From Deinococcus apachensis DSM 19763 (GTDB lineage: Bacteria > Deinococcota > Deinococci > Deinococcales > Deinococcaceae), in contig NZ_KB906405.1 in NCBI RefSeq assembly GCF_000381345.1, positions 1 to 64,000 on the forward strand: a DNA stretch of 64,000 bases, written 5' to 3'. Positions 35,739-50,276 of this stretch are shown here, piece by piece. The notes beneath the pieces are model-generated. The model had not been told where the DNA came from and did not search any database. It saw nothing but the letters and a program-made list of their open reading frames with translations. Position 1 is the stretch's first letter, and each line of letters begins with the position of its first letter. Made by a program: the position numbers and the translations under genes.

Positions 35739-35970
35739 GGTTCAGCATTTTCCGGGCCGCCAAAGTTGTCAGCCGGATACGTTTTCAGCCCGAGCCGTTG
35801 CGCCTCGCCAAGTTCCTGGTAGGTGTCCTCCAGAGAGCGCTCGCGCAGGGCACGAACGGCATCTGCCAGAGCGGTACTCAGCGAGCAGGGAGCATCTCGG
35901 CCCGTTACTCAGCGAGGAAGGCGACGAGATCGGCGGGAAGGGTGGCGGTGACGCGGGTGCTGGGGCCACA
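35720..35970 (-). pseudogene. Decayed ribbon-helix-helix antitoxin gene
   Basis: On the minus strand, TRVTATLPADLVAFLAE reads like the N-terminus of a CopG/RHH antitoxin, then meets a TAA. In the next frame ALADAVRALRERSLEDTYQE continues and ends GLKTYPADNFGGPENAE up to the stop at 35720-35722. A stop and a frameshift therefore break it, and no start codon or toxin gene is beside it. It was recognised by pattern only. Confidence 0.5.
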
Positions 35971-36026
35971 GACTGAGCGTACGGGAAATCCAGGCTCGGG
36001 CCACGCGCATCTCCTATCCTCGCCCC

Positions 36027-36233
36027 ATGCCTCCTTCCCGTTCCCAGATTCGGCCCGGCCTGACCGTGGACATCGTGCAGAAACAGGACCAGGCGAGTGG
36101 CAGGCTCACACGCGGCGTGGTGGCGCAAGTGCTCACGAAGTCGCCCACCCACCCCCACGGCATCAAGGTCCGGCTGACGACGGGGCAGGTGGGGAGGGTG
36201 CAGGCAGTGGTGGGCGCGGTGGAGACGGGCTGA
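36027..36233 (+). CDS. YwbE family protein
   Basis: 68 aa, the usual YwbE length. The signature IRPGLTVDIVQKQDQASG, then LTRGVVAQVLTKSPTHPHGIKVRL, covers nearly the whole protein. The function is unknown. ATG 36027 lies 6 nt after TATCCT (36015-36020). Confidence 0.88.
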   Translation: MPPSRSQIRPGLTVDIVQKQDQASGRLTRGVVAQVLTKSPTHPHGIKVRLTTGQVGRVQAVVGAVETG

Positions 36234-36349
36234 CCACTACCCGGATCACGGGCAGACTGCCCCACTGACGCGCCCTTCGGTGAACGCCGAGATGGGGACA
36301 ACTGACTGTCACATTGGCTGCACACTTCTTGTGAAGGGAGTCACGAGAA

Positions 36350-37132
<783 letters not shown>

Positions 37133-37309
37133 GCGGGGCACCGGGAGCATGAACCGGCAGCCTGCTGAGTGCTGGAAGGTGAGGGCATGGGGGTGAACGG
37201 GGTCGCAAGGTCCGGCCCGTTCGCCCCCACAGCCCTTTCTCTTGGGCTGGGGCGGCGGTAATGAGCTCGTAATGGGGGGGCGGGAGCCTGCGGGTATGGA
37301 GGCCCTGCC

Positions 37310-37773
37310 ATGAATGTCGCCGCCCTGATGACCTCTCCCCCCGTCTCCGTCACCCCCGACTACAGCCTGCCCGACGCGGCGCGGCTGATGCGGCAGCGGG
37401 GCATTCGCCGCCTGCCTGTCCTCGACGGCCCCCGGCTGGTCGGCATCGTGACCGACCGCGACCTGCGAGAGGCGATGCCGGGCCGAGTCACCACCCTGAG
37501 CATGTGGGAGGCGACCACCCAGCTCGCGGGCGTGTGCGTGGGCGACGTGATGCGCCGCAGCGTGGTCACGACCACCCCCGACGCGGATGCGCGGGACGCA
37601 GCCTACACCCTGCTGCGCTGGCGCATCGGCGGGATGCCCGTAGTGGACGACTCGGGCGCCGTGGTTGGGATGCTCACCATCACCGATCTGCTGCACGACT
37701 ACGCCCGCATGCCGGAGCCCCTGCCCAAGGAACCTGGCCTCACGGGCACCCCCGCCGGGCTGGAGGCCCCACT

Positions 37774-37777
<4 letters not shown>
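37310..37777 (+). CDS. CBS-pair domain protein
   Basis: 155 aa made of two CBS motifs, residues about 7-58 (ALMTSPPVSVTPDYSLPDA ... GIVTDRDLRE) and 78-130 (VGDVMRRSVVTTTPDADA ... GMLTITDLL). CBS pairs bind adenosyl nucleotides. Its TGA overlaps the start of the small oxidase subunit, so it belongs to the cytochrome oxidase operon and might sense energy charge there (inference). Confidence 0.9.
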
Positions 37778-37955
<178 letters not shown>

Positions 37956-37959
<4 letters not shown>

Positions 37960-38519
37960 CGAAGGGTTCACGCGCCCCCGTTCCCCGGCTGGAGCATCAC
38001 ACCCTGGAGCGGATAGAAACCGTGTGGTTCGGGATCGCGGTGGCGATGGCGGTCCTGCTGTTCGCCAGCGTGGTCGCCAGCTTCGTCAGCGGCACCTACC
38101 CGGCCCTGCGGGGCGAGGGGGGCCACCACATCACCGGCGTGGAGAACGGGCGGCTCGACCCCCGCAACCTCGCTGCCACACCGTTCGCCAAGCCCGGCCT
38201 GCGGGAGAACCCCGACGGCAGCCTAGAAGCCTTTGTCGTCGCGCGGGCCTTCGCCTTCGAGCCCGCCGTGCTGCGGGTGCCCGCGGGCCGCCCGATCACC
38301 TTCCACGTGACCTCGGCGGACGTGCTGCACGGCTACGAGGTAGAGGGCACGAACATCAACGCGACCGCCATGCCCGGCCAGGTGACGAGCTTCACCACCA
38401 CCTTCCGCCAGCCGGGCGAGCTGGACACCATCTGCAACGAGTACTGCGGCGTCGGCCACCACAGCATGATCACCCGGGTGATCGTGGAAGCGCCGCAGCA
38501 GGCCACGACCCAGCCCTGA
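37956..38519 (+). CDS. ba3-type cytochrome c oxidase subunit II
   Basis: 187 aa. One N-terminal membrane helix (about residues 25-47), then a cupredoxin domain outside the membrane. The CuA ligands are seen: His in SADVLHGYEV, and CNEYCGVGHHSM with two Cys, Glu carbonyl, His and Met. It passes electrons from cytochrome c to subunit I. It overlaps the previous gene by ATGA. Confidence 0.94.
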
Positions 38520-38532
38520 CAGGAGCCCCCTT

Positions 38533-40301
<1,769 letters not shown>

Positions 40302-40302
<1 letters not shown>

Positions 40303-40718
40303 TGAGCCAGGACCGTTCCTTCACCCGGGGCGAGATCGCCGGGGCGCTGACCTTCGTGGTGCTCGCCGTCGCCATCGGGGTGAGTTCGTACCGCGTGGGC
40401 CTGAACATCTCGGGGGGCACGGGCGGGGCCGGGATGACCGCCTCAGCCGCCCCGGCCCCGGTGAACGGGCAGGCCCTCTACGCCTCCAACTGCGCGGGCT
40501 GCCACGGGGCGCAGGCGCAGGGCGGCATAGGCCCAGGCCTGGCCGAGACCAAAGCCTGGGCCGACGCCGACTTCCGGCAGGCAGTGCTGCACGGCCAGGC
40601 CCCGGGGGTCCGCACGCTGTCGCCCGTCATGCCCCGCTTCGGGGACACGGGCCTGGGCGGCGAGGCCCCCACCGACGAGCAGATCGACGCGATTCACGCC
40701 TATGTGAAGGGGCTGTAG
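40302..40718 (+). CDS. Membrane-anchored c-type cytochrome
   Basis: 138 aa. The N-terminal helix (IAGALTFVVLAVAIGVSSY) anchors it. CAGCH binds heme c near residue 63, and Met in SPVMPRFGD is the likely axial ligand. ATG overlaps the subunit I stop (TGATG). It is presumably the electron donor to the CuA site of the oxidase. Confidence 0.92.
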
Positions 40719-40743
40719 GTTCAACCCTTCCCCGAGAGAACAC

Positions 40744-40765
40744 GGACGCTCCAGCTGGGGCGTCC
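40744..40765 (+). terminator. Terminator of the oxidase operon
   Basis: Stem ggacgc/gcgtcc (40744-40749 with 40760-40765) plus cc/gg inside, followed by a pyrimidine run CTCTCTCT, 25 nt after the cytochrome stop. Confidence 0.7.
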
Positions 40766-40782
40766 CTCTCTCTGGGAGCGTC

Positions 40783-41067
40783 TTAATCCGCCGCGCTGCC
40801 CGTCACTTCCTCCAGGGCGGGGAGGTGGTGGGCCGCCGTGTCGTGCAGCCCCGCGAAGCGCAGGTGGCGCTGGCAGATGAACCACAGCTCATCCCGGTCG
40901 TTGGGCAGGATGAAATAGGCGTCCGAGGTCTCGGAGGGATTGTAGATGCCCAGCACGCGGTAGAGGCGGTCCGTGTTGAAGCCGCTGTCGAGCGGGCGGG
41001 GGACCGGGGCGCGCGGGCCTTCGAGCTGCTCGACGCGCACGAACATCTGGGAATGAAAGGCGAGCAT
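40783..41067 (-). CDS. Conserved hypothetical protein
   Basis: 94 aa from ATG 41067. Compact, with RLYRVLGIYNPSETSDAYFI and DRDELWFICQRHLRFAGLH; no membrane segment. I do not recognise it, but the composition is protein-like. The frame remains open for 27 codons upstream, without RBS. It is convergent with the cytochrome gene. Confidence 0.6.
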   Translation of the reverse strand: MLAFHSQMFVRVEQLEGPRAPVPRPLDSGFNTDRLYRVLGIYNPSETSDAYFILPNDRDELWFICQRHLRFAGLHDTAAHHLPALEEVTGSAAD

Positions 41068-41166
41068 GGTGCGGTCACTGTGGACTCGGGCAGGAGTCGA
41101 GACCGGAGCTTTCGCCACAAGCTCAACCGCAGGCCCACAGCGTCCCAAGGCTGGCTCAAGGGAAAC

Positions 41167-41835
41167 TCAGGAACGGGCGGGCTCCAGCCCAACGGGCGCG
41201 TCGGGCAACTCAGGCAGGGCGTAGGAGTGCGCGACCTGCGGCATCTCCAGCGACTCGTGCCCCCGGCTGACGATGCGCCCGCCGCTATACCCCGCCACGC
41301 TGTTCAGCGTCAGCTCCCAGTTGCGCCGCTGCGCCGCGTGGACACCGAAGATGTAGGCCAGGCGGTCGAGTTGCGAGTTGGTCCGCAGCAGCGACTCGAT
41401 CTGGAGGATCAGGTGGCCCGGCTCCTCCCCCGGGTAGACCCGGAAGTCGGAGGTGCCCGCGTCGGGGTGCAGCCTCAGGGTGCGGACCCGGAAGCCCAGG
41501 GGATTGATATGTTCGACGACCACGTATCCCCGGCGGATGAGCAGCATCCGAATCCACAGGCGGTCCCCCTGCCTCACGGGCGGCACGGCATGGTCCAGCC
41601 CCCGGAACCAGGCGAGCCACTTCGGGGCGTGGTCGGGCAGATGGTTGCGCCAGTGGTCGGCGACCTCCTCGGGCGTGCTGGTCGCGCCCTCGACCTCGAC
41701 CCAGTAGCGGCGGCGGGTGAGCGGCCCCACGCCGTCCTCGGGGGTGGAGGGGCGCAGTGGGTCGGGCGGGCCTTTCAGGGCGTAGGCGGCCAGGGCCAGG
41801 GCGGGCAGGGTAAGCAGGCGGAGCAGTCGGGACAT
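41167..41835 (-). CDS. Hypothetical membrane-anchored or exported protein
   Basis: 222 aa. MSRLLRLLTLPALALAAYAL is a signal peptide or anchor. The body contains YWVEVEGATSTPEEVADHW, EHINPLGFRVRTLRL and RNWELTLNSVAGY, suggesting a lipocalin/SRPBCC-like binding fold, but this is a guess. GGAGG lies 7 nt before ATG 41835. The family is not recognised. Confidence 0.65.
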   Translation of the reverse strand: MSRLLRLLTLPALALAAYALKGPPDPLRPSTPEDGVGPLTRRRYWVEVEGATSTPEEVADHWRNHLPDHAPKWLAWFRGLDHAVPPVRQGDRLWIRMLLIRRGYVVVEHINPLGFRVRTLRLHPDAGTSDFRVYPGEEPGHLILQIESLLRTNSQLDRLAYIFGVHAAQRRNWELTLNSVAGYSGGRIVSRGHESLEMPQVAHSYALPELPDAPVGLEPARS

Positions 41836-41912
41836 GGGGAGACCTCCGGGCGGGGACGGGGAACGCGGGCAAGATAGCTGGCAGGCCAGCGGAAGCGGCA
41901 CGCCCGGAGTTC

Positions 41913-42680
41913 ATGCAGCCGAAAGGAAGAGCCGCGAGAATGGGAAAGATGGCCGCTGACCCCCTGCCACGTCTCGCCCGCGCGGAGGCCACTGCACACG
42001 CCCGGTATGGGAGAGAGGGGGCCGTCGCCCACTTCGGGCCTCTCGTCGCCGTCCATGCCGGGCCGAATCTCCCGGTGGACACTGCCTGGCACGGCGGAAG
42101 TGCAGGCCTGAGCGCGGCGGATCTGGACGCCTTCGAGGCCTTCAGCGCCGCGCACGGGCAGAGCGCGACCCTGCACGTCCTGTCCCACGCCGCGCCGCCC
42201 CTGCTGCCGCTGCTCGGGGACAGGGGATACGCCCTGGAGTACGTCCTCCATGTCTACACGCACGACCTGACCGCGCTCCCGCCGCCCCCAACTCTCGACG
42301 TTCAGGAGGAGCTGAATCCCGATGCCTGGGCCGCCCTGTCCGCTCGCGGCTTCGGCCCGGGAACCGAGACGATGATGCGGCTGGTGGCTCATGCCCCGGG
42401 CACGCAGCTCATGACGGCCCTCGTGGAAGGCAAGCCCGCCGCCAGCGCCGCCCTCAGCGTTCAAGACGGTGTCGCGGCCCTCTACGGCACCTCCACCCTC
42501 CCGGAATTCCGGGGCAGAGGGGCGCAGACGGCCCTCCTCGCCGCGCGGCTGCACCTGGCCGCCCGGCTGGGGGCCGACCTCGCCAGCGTGTTCGTCACGC
42601 CGGGGAGCGGCAGCGAACGCAACGTGCGCCGGGCGGGGTTCGGGGTGGCGGGGGCGCGGTTGACGTTCGTGAGGAGGTGA
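41913..42680 (+). CDS. GNAT family N-acetyltransferase
   Basis: 255 aa. The N-terminal 130 residues look like a degenerate first GNAT half, and the second carries LPEFRGRGAQTALLAARLHLA, the acetyl-CoA loop, with VTPGSGSERNVRRAGFGV as the ending. The most upstream ATG is used, but 41940 or 41949 (with GGGAAAG before it) would be equally sensible. The substrate is unknown. Confidence 0.78.
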   Translation: MQPKGRAARMGKMAADPLPRLARAEATAHARYGREGAVAHFGPLVAVHAGPNLPVDTAWHGGSAGLSAADLDAFEAFSAAHGQSATLHVLSHAAPPLLPLLGDRGYALEYVLHVYTHDLTALPPPPTLDVQEELNPDAWAALSARGFGPGTETMMRLVAHAPGTQLMTALVEGKPAASAALSVQDGVAALYGTSTLPEFRGRGAQTALLAARLHLAARLGADLASVFVTPGSGSERNVRRAGFGVAGARLTFVRR

Positions 42681-42738
42681 GGCTCTCCTCCGCCATCACG
42701 CGGAGGCGCAGGAGACGGACAGTGGCGAGACTGCGGGC

Positions 42739-43616
42739 ATGGAACCTGCCGACCTCATTCGCCTCGCCCTCCCGCTGTACAGCCTCGGGGACTCGTCCTT
42801 CACAGTTCTCCGCGGTCTGTGAGACGTGGTGGCGCGGGTGGAGACGCCGAACGGCCCGGCGAGTCTACGCGTCTGCGAGGCGGGGACAGTGGCCGCCCGG
42901 CTCACGAAGGTGAGCGCCTTTCAGAATGCCGCGGCGGGAGCGGGCCTCGTCGTGAAGCGGCCCGCCCCGTAATCCTGTCCGACCGGACGCTGCGTTGGAC
43001 CGTCCTCTCGACCTGGGTGGATGGGAAGGCTCCTCGCCCGGGGACGGCCGACCTGGGACGGGAGTTGGGCCAGGAGACGGCCCGCCTCCACGCGCTCGAC
43101 TTCCGCCCTCCGCGGGACCGGGTCGGCCCAGTGTAGGACGCGGCCTGGCTGCGCTGGTGGTGGAGGAGTGAGGCGCCACGTTTCCTGAGCGACGCCGACC
43201 AGCAGCGGTGTATGCCCGCCGTGGAACGAACTGCCGCGTTCATGGAAGCGCAAGCGGCGGCGGAGCGGGTCATCCACTCGGACCTGCACTTCGGCAATGT
43301 GCTGCTGGCCCCGAATGGTGGGGTCGCCGTACTCGACTTCGACGGATGTGCTGTAGCCCACCCTGCCTTCGACCTCGTGCTGACCGAGGGGGAACTGCTC
43401 GACTTCCCGGACGCTCCTGTGCTGACGGCCGCCTACCGGGAGGGGTATGCGGCGCAGTCGGGTCAGCCCTTCCCGGTGGAAGCGGCAGAGGTCCTCGGCG
43501 TCGCCACGGGAACGGCCTTTCTGGAGTGGGTGTACGGGAGCGCCAACCCGGAAGTCCGCGCCCGGAAGGAGCGGTGGGGGCCCTCACTGCTCGATGACCT
43601 CGCGCTCCGGGGGTGA
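42739..43616 (+). pseudogene. Aminoglycoside phosphotransferase (APH) family pseudogene
   Basis: The gene begins MEPADLIRLALPLYSLGDSS and keeps the APH/choline kinase core near its end: HSDLHFGNVLLA (catalytic Asp and metal Asn) and VLDFDGCAVAHPAFDL. It is broken by TGA at 42820, TAA and a frameshift near 42970, and TAG at 43134. The last 135 codons are intact from 43212. It cannot make a full kinase. Confidence 0.88.
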
Positions 43617-43619
43617 GGG

Positions 43620-44522
43620 TCAGGCCCCTACCTTCGCCATCCGCACCGCGTCCCGCACTGCCGCGCACACCGCCTCCTGCACCAATGCGCCGAGCAGCAG
43701 GGGGTCGGCGGGGGGCAACGCGCACGAACTCAGCACGAAGGCGCTGTCTCCGTCCCAGAAGGTGTGGCTGGGGTGGATGACACGGCCCAGGGCCGTTTGC
43801 GCGGCATCGGCGAGGCGCCGGGCGTCGCTTTTCGTCAGGGTGTGTTCGGTGGCGACGGCGACGAGGGTGGTGCTTTCGACCTCGCCGGGGGAAAAGGCGG
43901 CCGCTCCCGGTCCCACCCCCGGCCCCGCCAGCACCCCGCCCCGTTCGTCCAGCACGTCCCCGATGGGATTCACCACGGCCAGCGCCCCCACCCGGACGCC
44001 GTGGCGTTCGAGCGCCACGCTGCCCAGACCGCCCGGCACCGCGCCGACACCGAGGTACTTGCCCGCCGTCGCACCCGTACCCGCGCCGACCCGCCCGCGC
44101 TCCACCGGCTCACTCGATGCTGCCCGGGCGGCCAGCTCACCCTCCCGCTCGCCCGGCCTGGCCCCCGGGTCACCCACCCCCAGGTCGTAGATCACCGCCG
44201 CCGGGACGATGGGCACGCGCGCCCAGGGCGTCTCATGGCCCACCCCGCGCTCCTCCAGCACGCGCACCACCCCGGTCGCTGCCGCGAGGCCGAAGGCACT
44301 GCCGCCTGTCAGCAGCAGGGCGTGAACCCGCTCGACCTTCTTCTCAGGAGCGAGGAGCATCCCCTCCCGCGTGCCCGGGCTCGGCCCCAGGAAGGAGGCG
44401 GAGGCCACCGCGCCCGCGTCGGGGCAGAGGATCACGGTGCAGCCAGTCAGGCCCACGGGGTCAGTCCAGTGCCCCACGCGGAAACCGGGAATAACAGTCA
44501 GGGTCGAATGGGGCGGAGTCAT
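43620..44522 (-). CDS. P1 (DmpA/BapA) family peptidase
   Basis: 300 aa. P1 enzymes cut themselves in two and act as aminopeptidases on D-/beta-amino acids. VGHWTDPVGLTGCTVILCP at the start, TGGSAFGLAAATGVVR, and the cut region EVESTTLVAVATEH before the likely nucleophile are visible. The length is normal. ATG 44522 has no -10 at the usual distance or clear RBS. Its end is 4 bp from the pseudogene. Confidence 0.9.
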   Translation of the reverse strand: MTPPHSTLTVIPGFRVGHWTDPVGLTGCTVILCPDAGAVASASFLGPSPGTREGMLLAPEKKVERVHALLLTGGSAFGLAAATGVVRVLEERGVGHETPWARVPIVPAAVIYDLGVGDPGARPGEREGELAARAASSEPVERGRVGAGTGATAGKYLGVGAVPGGLGSVALERHGVRVGALAVVNPIGDVLDERGGVLAGPGVGPGAAAFSPGEVESTTLVAVATEHTLTKSDARRLADAAQTALGRVIHPSHTFWDGDSAFVLSSCALPPADPLLLGALVQEAVCAAVRDAVRMAKVGA

Positions 44523-44625
44523 GGCCGCCAGTGTGCCAGGGCCAGCGTGGGCCAACCACAACAAACCCCACCACACGGGCGGGGTCGGTCTCGTCTGACG
44601 GCTGATTGCTGAGGGCTGACCGCTC

Positions 44626-45294
<669 letters not shown>

Positions 45295-45306
45295 GATTCT
45301 GCCTTC

Positions 45307-45344
<38 letters not shown>

Positions 45345-45398
45345 GCCGAACTGGGCCGCGCGGGTGACCTCGGCAGTTTATGCTCTCTTAACAGCCGG

Positions 45399-45707
45399 TC
45401 AGTTTCGCCCCGACTCCTCGCCCGGCACACGGACCGAGTCCACCTGCACCCCGTGGCGCAGCAGCAGCGTTTTCAGACGTTGCATCGCCGCCACCGCCCG
45501 CGTGCGGTCCCCCGGCCTGAACACCAGCGTCAGGCGGGCGGGCAGGCCCGGCCGGGGCTCCTGCGCCTGCACCTGAAGGGGCCGGGCAAAGGCGGCGTCC
45601 CCCATCAGGTCGCGCAGGATGCGGGCGAAGGTCAGCTCGTCCACCCCCTCCAGGGTGAAGGCGATGCCCTGCGGCGCGGCGTTGGTGGGTCCGGCATCGG
45701 GCGACAT
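45399..45707 (-). CDS. Hypothetical protein
   Basis: 102 aa from ATG 45707, which is 6 nt after TACCCT (45719-45714). It has an alternating helix-strand look (EGVDELTFARILRDLMGD, RLTLVFRPGDRTRAVAAMQRL) and no membrane segment. A frame open far upstream is antisense to the hydrolase and was dropped. The family is not recognised. Confidence 0.66.
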   Translation of the reverse strand: MSPDAGPTNAAPQGIAFTLEGVDELTFARILRDLMGDAAFARPLQVQAQEPRPGLPARLTLVFRPGDRTRAVAAMQRLKTLLLRHGVQVDSVRVPGEESGRN

Positions 45708-45806
45708 GGGCGCAGGGTAGCGGAGACTCGCGGCCCGGCTCGTGAGGAGCGCCCTCACGGAACGCCCGCGTGGGGCCGATTGCCCTCCCCACCCTACAAT
45801 GCCTCC

Positions 45807-46724
<918 letters not shown>

Positions 46725-46789
46725 AGGCGAGTTGAAGAAAGCTTCTTCTGCTGGAGGAAGTGGGCAGTTTCTTCCACCGTTGAGCAGGA

Positions 46790-47060
46790 GGGCAAGCGTT
46801 GCTTGCCACCCCCCTCCCCACCTCCCCCGCAAGCGGGGAGGGGCAACAGCACCAGAGCTTTTGCTTTTTAGAACCGTCTCTTGTGGACGGCCAATGCCTG
46901 CAAGTGGTTGACGCTCGCACCGCCTTGCTCGCGTAGCGAGACGGTGGGCCCGTGGCCTGGCATGCAGCAAGATCAAACCTTCCGCGTAGAGGAAAACAAA
47001 ACGGCCGCAGGCGAGATGGGCGAGCCCTTTGCCTGGCGCGGCGCCACTCCCCCCTGCCCC
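46790..47060 (+). repeat. Dispersed non-coding repeat, copy A
   Basis: Within the 427-bp gap 46725-47151, three blocks (46856-46892, 46920-46948, 46956-46978) match copy B at 60699-60735, 60774-60802 and 60810-60832 at 84 of 89 positions. Block 1 folds ccgtcY/ggacgg and block 2 folds ctcgc/gcgag, with a C-G to U-G change kept pairing. No protein-coding sense. Confidence 0.8.
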
Positions 47061-47151
47061 TCAGCCCCCATACTCAAAAATCCCCCCTTCCCAGACCCAG
47101 CCCCCCTCTCCGCTCTCTCACAGGTCCGCCGCGTATACTCGCCTCACCCTT

Positions 47152-48189
47152 ATGAAAGGCGTGATCCTCGCTGCCGGGCGCGGCAGCCGTCTCCTCCCCG
47201 TCAGTGCTGGGCGGCCTAAGCACGCCGTGCCCATCGCGGGGGTGCCCATCATCACCCGGGCGGTGCGGGCCCTGCGGGCGGCGGGCGTCGAGGAGGTCGC
47301 GGTCGTGACGAGCCCGGCGGCCGAGGCGCAACTGCGCGCCGCGACCCGGGAGGAGGGTCCCCTGACCTTCCTGCGCCAGGAGGAACCGCGCGGCACCGGG
47401 CACGCGGTGCTTGCCGCCCGCGAGTTCCTGGCGGGCAGCCCGGCGATGCTCTACCTGGGGGATAACCTCTTTGCCGACACCCTGGCCCCGCTGCGCGAGG
47501 CACTGGACGGGGCCGACGCCGCCCTGGGCGTCAAGCGGGTGCCCGACCCCAGCGCCTACGGGGTGGCGACCGTGCAGGGGGGCCTGCTCACCCGGCTGGA
47601 CGAGAAGCCGCGCCGCCCGGCGAGCGACCTGGCGGCCTGCGGCGTGTTCGCCTTTCATCCCCACGTGCTCGACGAGGTCGCGCGCCTCGGGCCCAGTGAG
47701 CGCGGCGAGATCGAGTTCCCCCAGGCCCTGCTGCGGGTGATCGCGGCCGGGGGAAGGGTGCGGGCAGTGCCCTTCGCAGGCTTCTGGAGCGACGCGGGCA
47801 CCCCCGCCGACCTGCTGACGGCGAGCGCCCACTTCCTGAAGGGCCTGAACTCTCGCGTAGACGGCACCGTGAGCGGCAGCGTTCTGAATGGCTCCGTGGT
47901 GGTCGAGGAGGGCGCAAGGGTAGCGAACTCCACCCTGACCGGTCCCGTCCTGATCCAAACAGGGGCGACGGTGCGCGGCTGCACGCTGGGTCCCAACGTG
48001 AGCATCGGCCCGCACGCGTGGGTGGAGGGGGCGACCCTGTCGGACACCCTGATCGACGAGGAGGCGACTGTCCGTCGCCCCACCCGGCCCCTCGTGCGCA
48101 CGGTGATCGGCCGTCACGCGACCGTGACGGCCCCCAGTGACGCGGGATTACAGGTCGTGGTGGGCGACTACAGCGTGCTGCGGCTCTAG
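47152..48189 (+). CDS. Sugar-1-phosphate nucleotidyltransferase with left-handed beta-helix
   Basis: 345 aa. The N-terminal nucleotidyltransferase domain starts VILAAGRGSRLLPVS and RPKHAVPIAG, with LYLGDNLF as metal site. The C-terminal third (about 245-335) has hexapeptide repeats (GSVLNGSVVVEEGARVANSTLTGPVLI). Such two-domain proteins act as glucose-1-phosphate thymidylyl- or uridylyltransferases, or GlmU-like enzymes. The sugar is not decided. TATACT (47134-47139) lies 12 nt before the ATG. It is alone in its operon. Confidence 0.88.
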   Translation: MKGVILAAGRGSRLLPVSAGRPKHAVPIAGVPIITRAVRALRAAGVEEVAVVTSPAAEAQLRAATREEGPLTFLRQEEPRGTGHAVLAAREFLAGSPAMLYLGDNLFADTLAPLREALDGADAALGVKRVPDPSAYGVATVQGGLLTRLDEKPRRPASDLAACGVFAFHPHVLDEVARLGPSERGEIEFPQALLRVIAAGGRVRAVPFAGFWSDAGTPADLLTASAHFLKGLNSRVDGTVSGSVLNGSVVVEEGARVANSTLTGPVLIQTGATVRGCTLGPNVSIGPHAWVEGATLSDTLIDEEATVRRPTRPLVRTVIGRHATVTAPSDAGLQVVVGDYSVLRL

Positions 48190-48230
48190 CCTTGCGGCCC
48201 CGCCTCCCGCCCGCTGCCGTACTCTGGGGC

Positions 48231-48425
48231 ATGACCGGACCTTCCCAGCCCCAGGACGAGCCGCATCCCGACCAGACGCCCGACCAGGAAGGCGGCGAAG
48301 TGGTCATCAGCGGGCTGGACACCGGCCCGGGCCTGGACGAGCGCGAGAATGTCTCCCCGACCGATGAACTCGTGAGCCTCCAGCCCCTCCTGCCGCACAA
48401 GGAGCCGGAAGACGAGGACGGCTGA
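48231..48425 (+). CDS. Small acidic protein
   Basis: 64 aa, disordered-looking and acidic (QDEPHPDQTPDQEGGE ... HKEPEDEDG), pI clearly low. ATG 48231 is 5 nt after TACTCT (48220-48225). The function is unknown. Confidence 0.6.
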   Translation: MTGPSQPQDEPHPDQTPDQEGGEVVISGLDTGPGLDERENVSPTDELVSLQPLLPHKEPEDEDG

Positions 48426-48473
48426 GCGGGGGCAGCAGTATCCTTTTCCCTCTCGTCCGTGTAGGCTGGACAG

Positions 48474-49175
<702 letters not shown>

Positions 49176-49220
49176 GGGGTAAGTCCCCGGACGCCCTCTC
49201 AATCTTTTGCCCACAGCATA

Positions 49221-49253
49221 AAAAGAAGTTCCCCGCCTGAAACGGGGAACTTC
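49221..49253 (-). terminator. Terminator of the tRNA-Asp/tRNA-Phe unit
   Basis: Perfect 11-bp stem gaagttccccg/cggggaacttc (49225-49235 with 49243-49253), 7-nt loop, followed on the minus strand by TTTT. It begins 6 nt past the tRNA-Phe CCA end. Confidence 0.9.
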
Positions 49254-49258
49254 GCTCT

Positions 49259-49334
<76 letters not shown>

Positions 49335-49349
49335 ATGCCCCGGAGGGCT

Positions 49350-49435
<86 letters not shown>

Positions 49436-49510
49436 AAAAAGCAGCGGGGTTAAGGATAGCCGCGGCCCCCCACCTTGTCAACTGGCCCACACTCGCCCTG
49501 GCCGTCCCAT

Positions 49511-50272
49511 TCAGAAAGGCATCGCGCGGACGGCCCTCACCGGCTCCAGCTCCGCGGGGTCGAGGAGCAGTTCCAGGTACTGGCGGGCGGGCAGGGCGTC
49601 GATCATTGCCAGGCCCGCCGCCTCATTGAGCAGGATGCCGCCCCCTACCTGGGTGTGGCCGTAGACGCCGAAACTCAGGTCCGCCCTCTTCACGTACTCG
49701 GGCGAGTCCCGGAACCAGCGTTTCGTGCTAGGGTCGGCGTAGAACAGGTCGTCGTAGTGGGTGTGGGCGGGCAGGGGCGAGACGTGGGCAAACTGCACGC
49801 TGCCGACACGCAGCTCACGGGGAAAGTCCTTCATCCACGCGCGCAGGTGCTCGGGCAGATGCACGCCGCCGTGGTTCGGGTCGAACTCCACGTGGACCAG
49901 GCCGCTCCCGGTGCCCAGCACGTGGCTGGTGGTCAGCACGGCAGCGTCGTGATTACCCAGCAGGATGTGGACGGCATGGGGCGCGGCGGCCTGAAAGGCG
50001 CGAAGTTCCTCCAGGTGCCGCACCTGCTCGCGGGCGGCGAGGAACAGGTGGTCAGGGTTGCGGGGGTCGAACCGCGCCAAACCCGTCAGCCGCTCGTAGG
50101 CCCCCTCGTTCTTGGGATGTACGAGGTCGCCGATCAGGACCACCTGATATAGCCCAGCCTGGACGGGTGCGGTGGGACGGCCCGCCGCATCTACGCAACT
50201 CGCCGCCCGCAGCGCCGCCCACAACCCGTCCCAGTCCGCGTGAACGTCACCCACGGCGATGAATTTCTGCAC
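49511..50272 (-). CDS. Metallophosphoesterase
   Basis: 253 aa calcineurin-like enzyme. The metal motifs are in order: IAVGDVHADWDG, VLIGDLVHPKN, LLGNHDAAV, and near the end YGHTQVGGG. Two metal ions hydrolyse phosphoesters; the substrate is unknown. Cytoplasmic. It sits 4 bp after the upstream hypothetical gene, so the two form an operon. Confidence 0.91.
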   Translation of the reverse strand: MQKFIAVGDVHADWDGLWAALRAASCVDAAGRPTAPVQAGLYQVVLIGDLVHPKNEGAYERLTGLARFDPRNPDHLFLAAREQVRHLEELRAFQAAAPHAVHILLGNHDAAVLTTSHVLGTGSGLVHVEFDPNHGGVHLPEHLRAWMKDFPRELRVGSVQFAHVSPLPAHTHYDDLFYADPSTKRWFRDSPEYVKRADLSFGVYGHTQVGGGILLNEAAGLAMIDALPARQYLELLLDPAELEPVRAVRAMPF

Positions 50273-50276
50273 GGGC

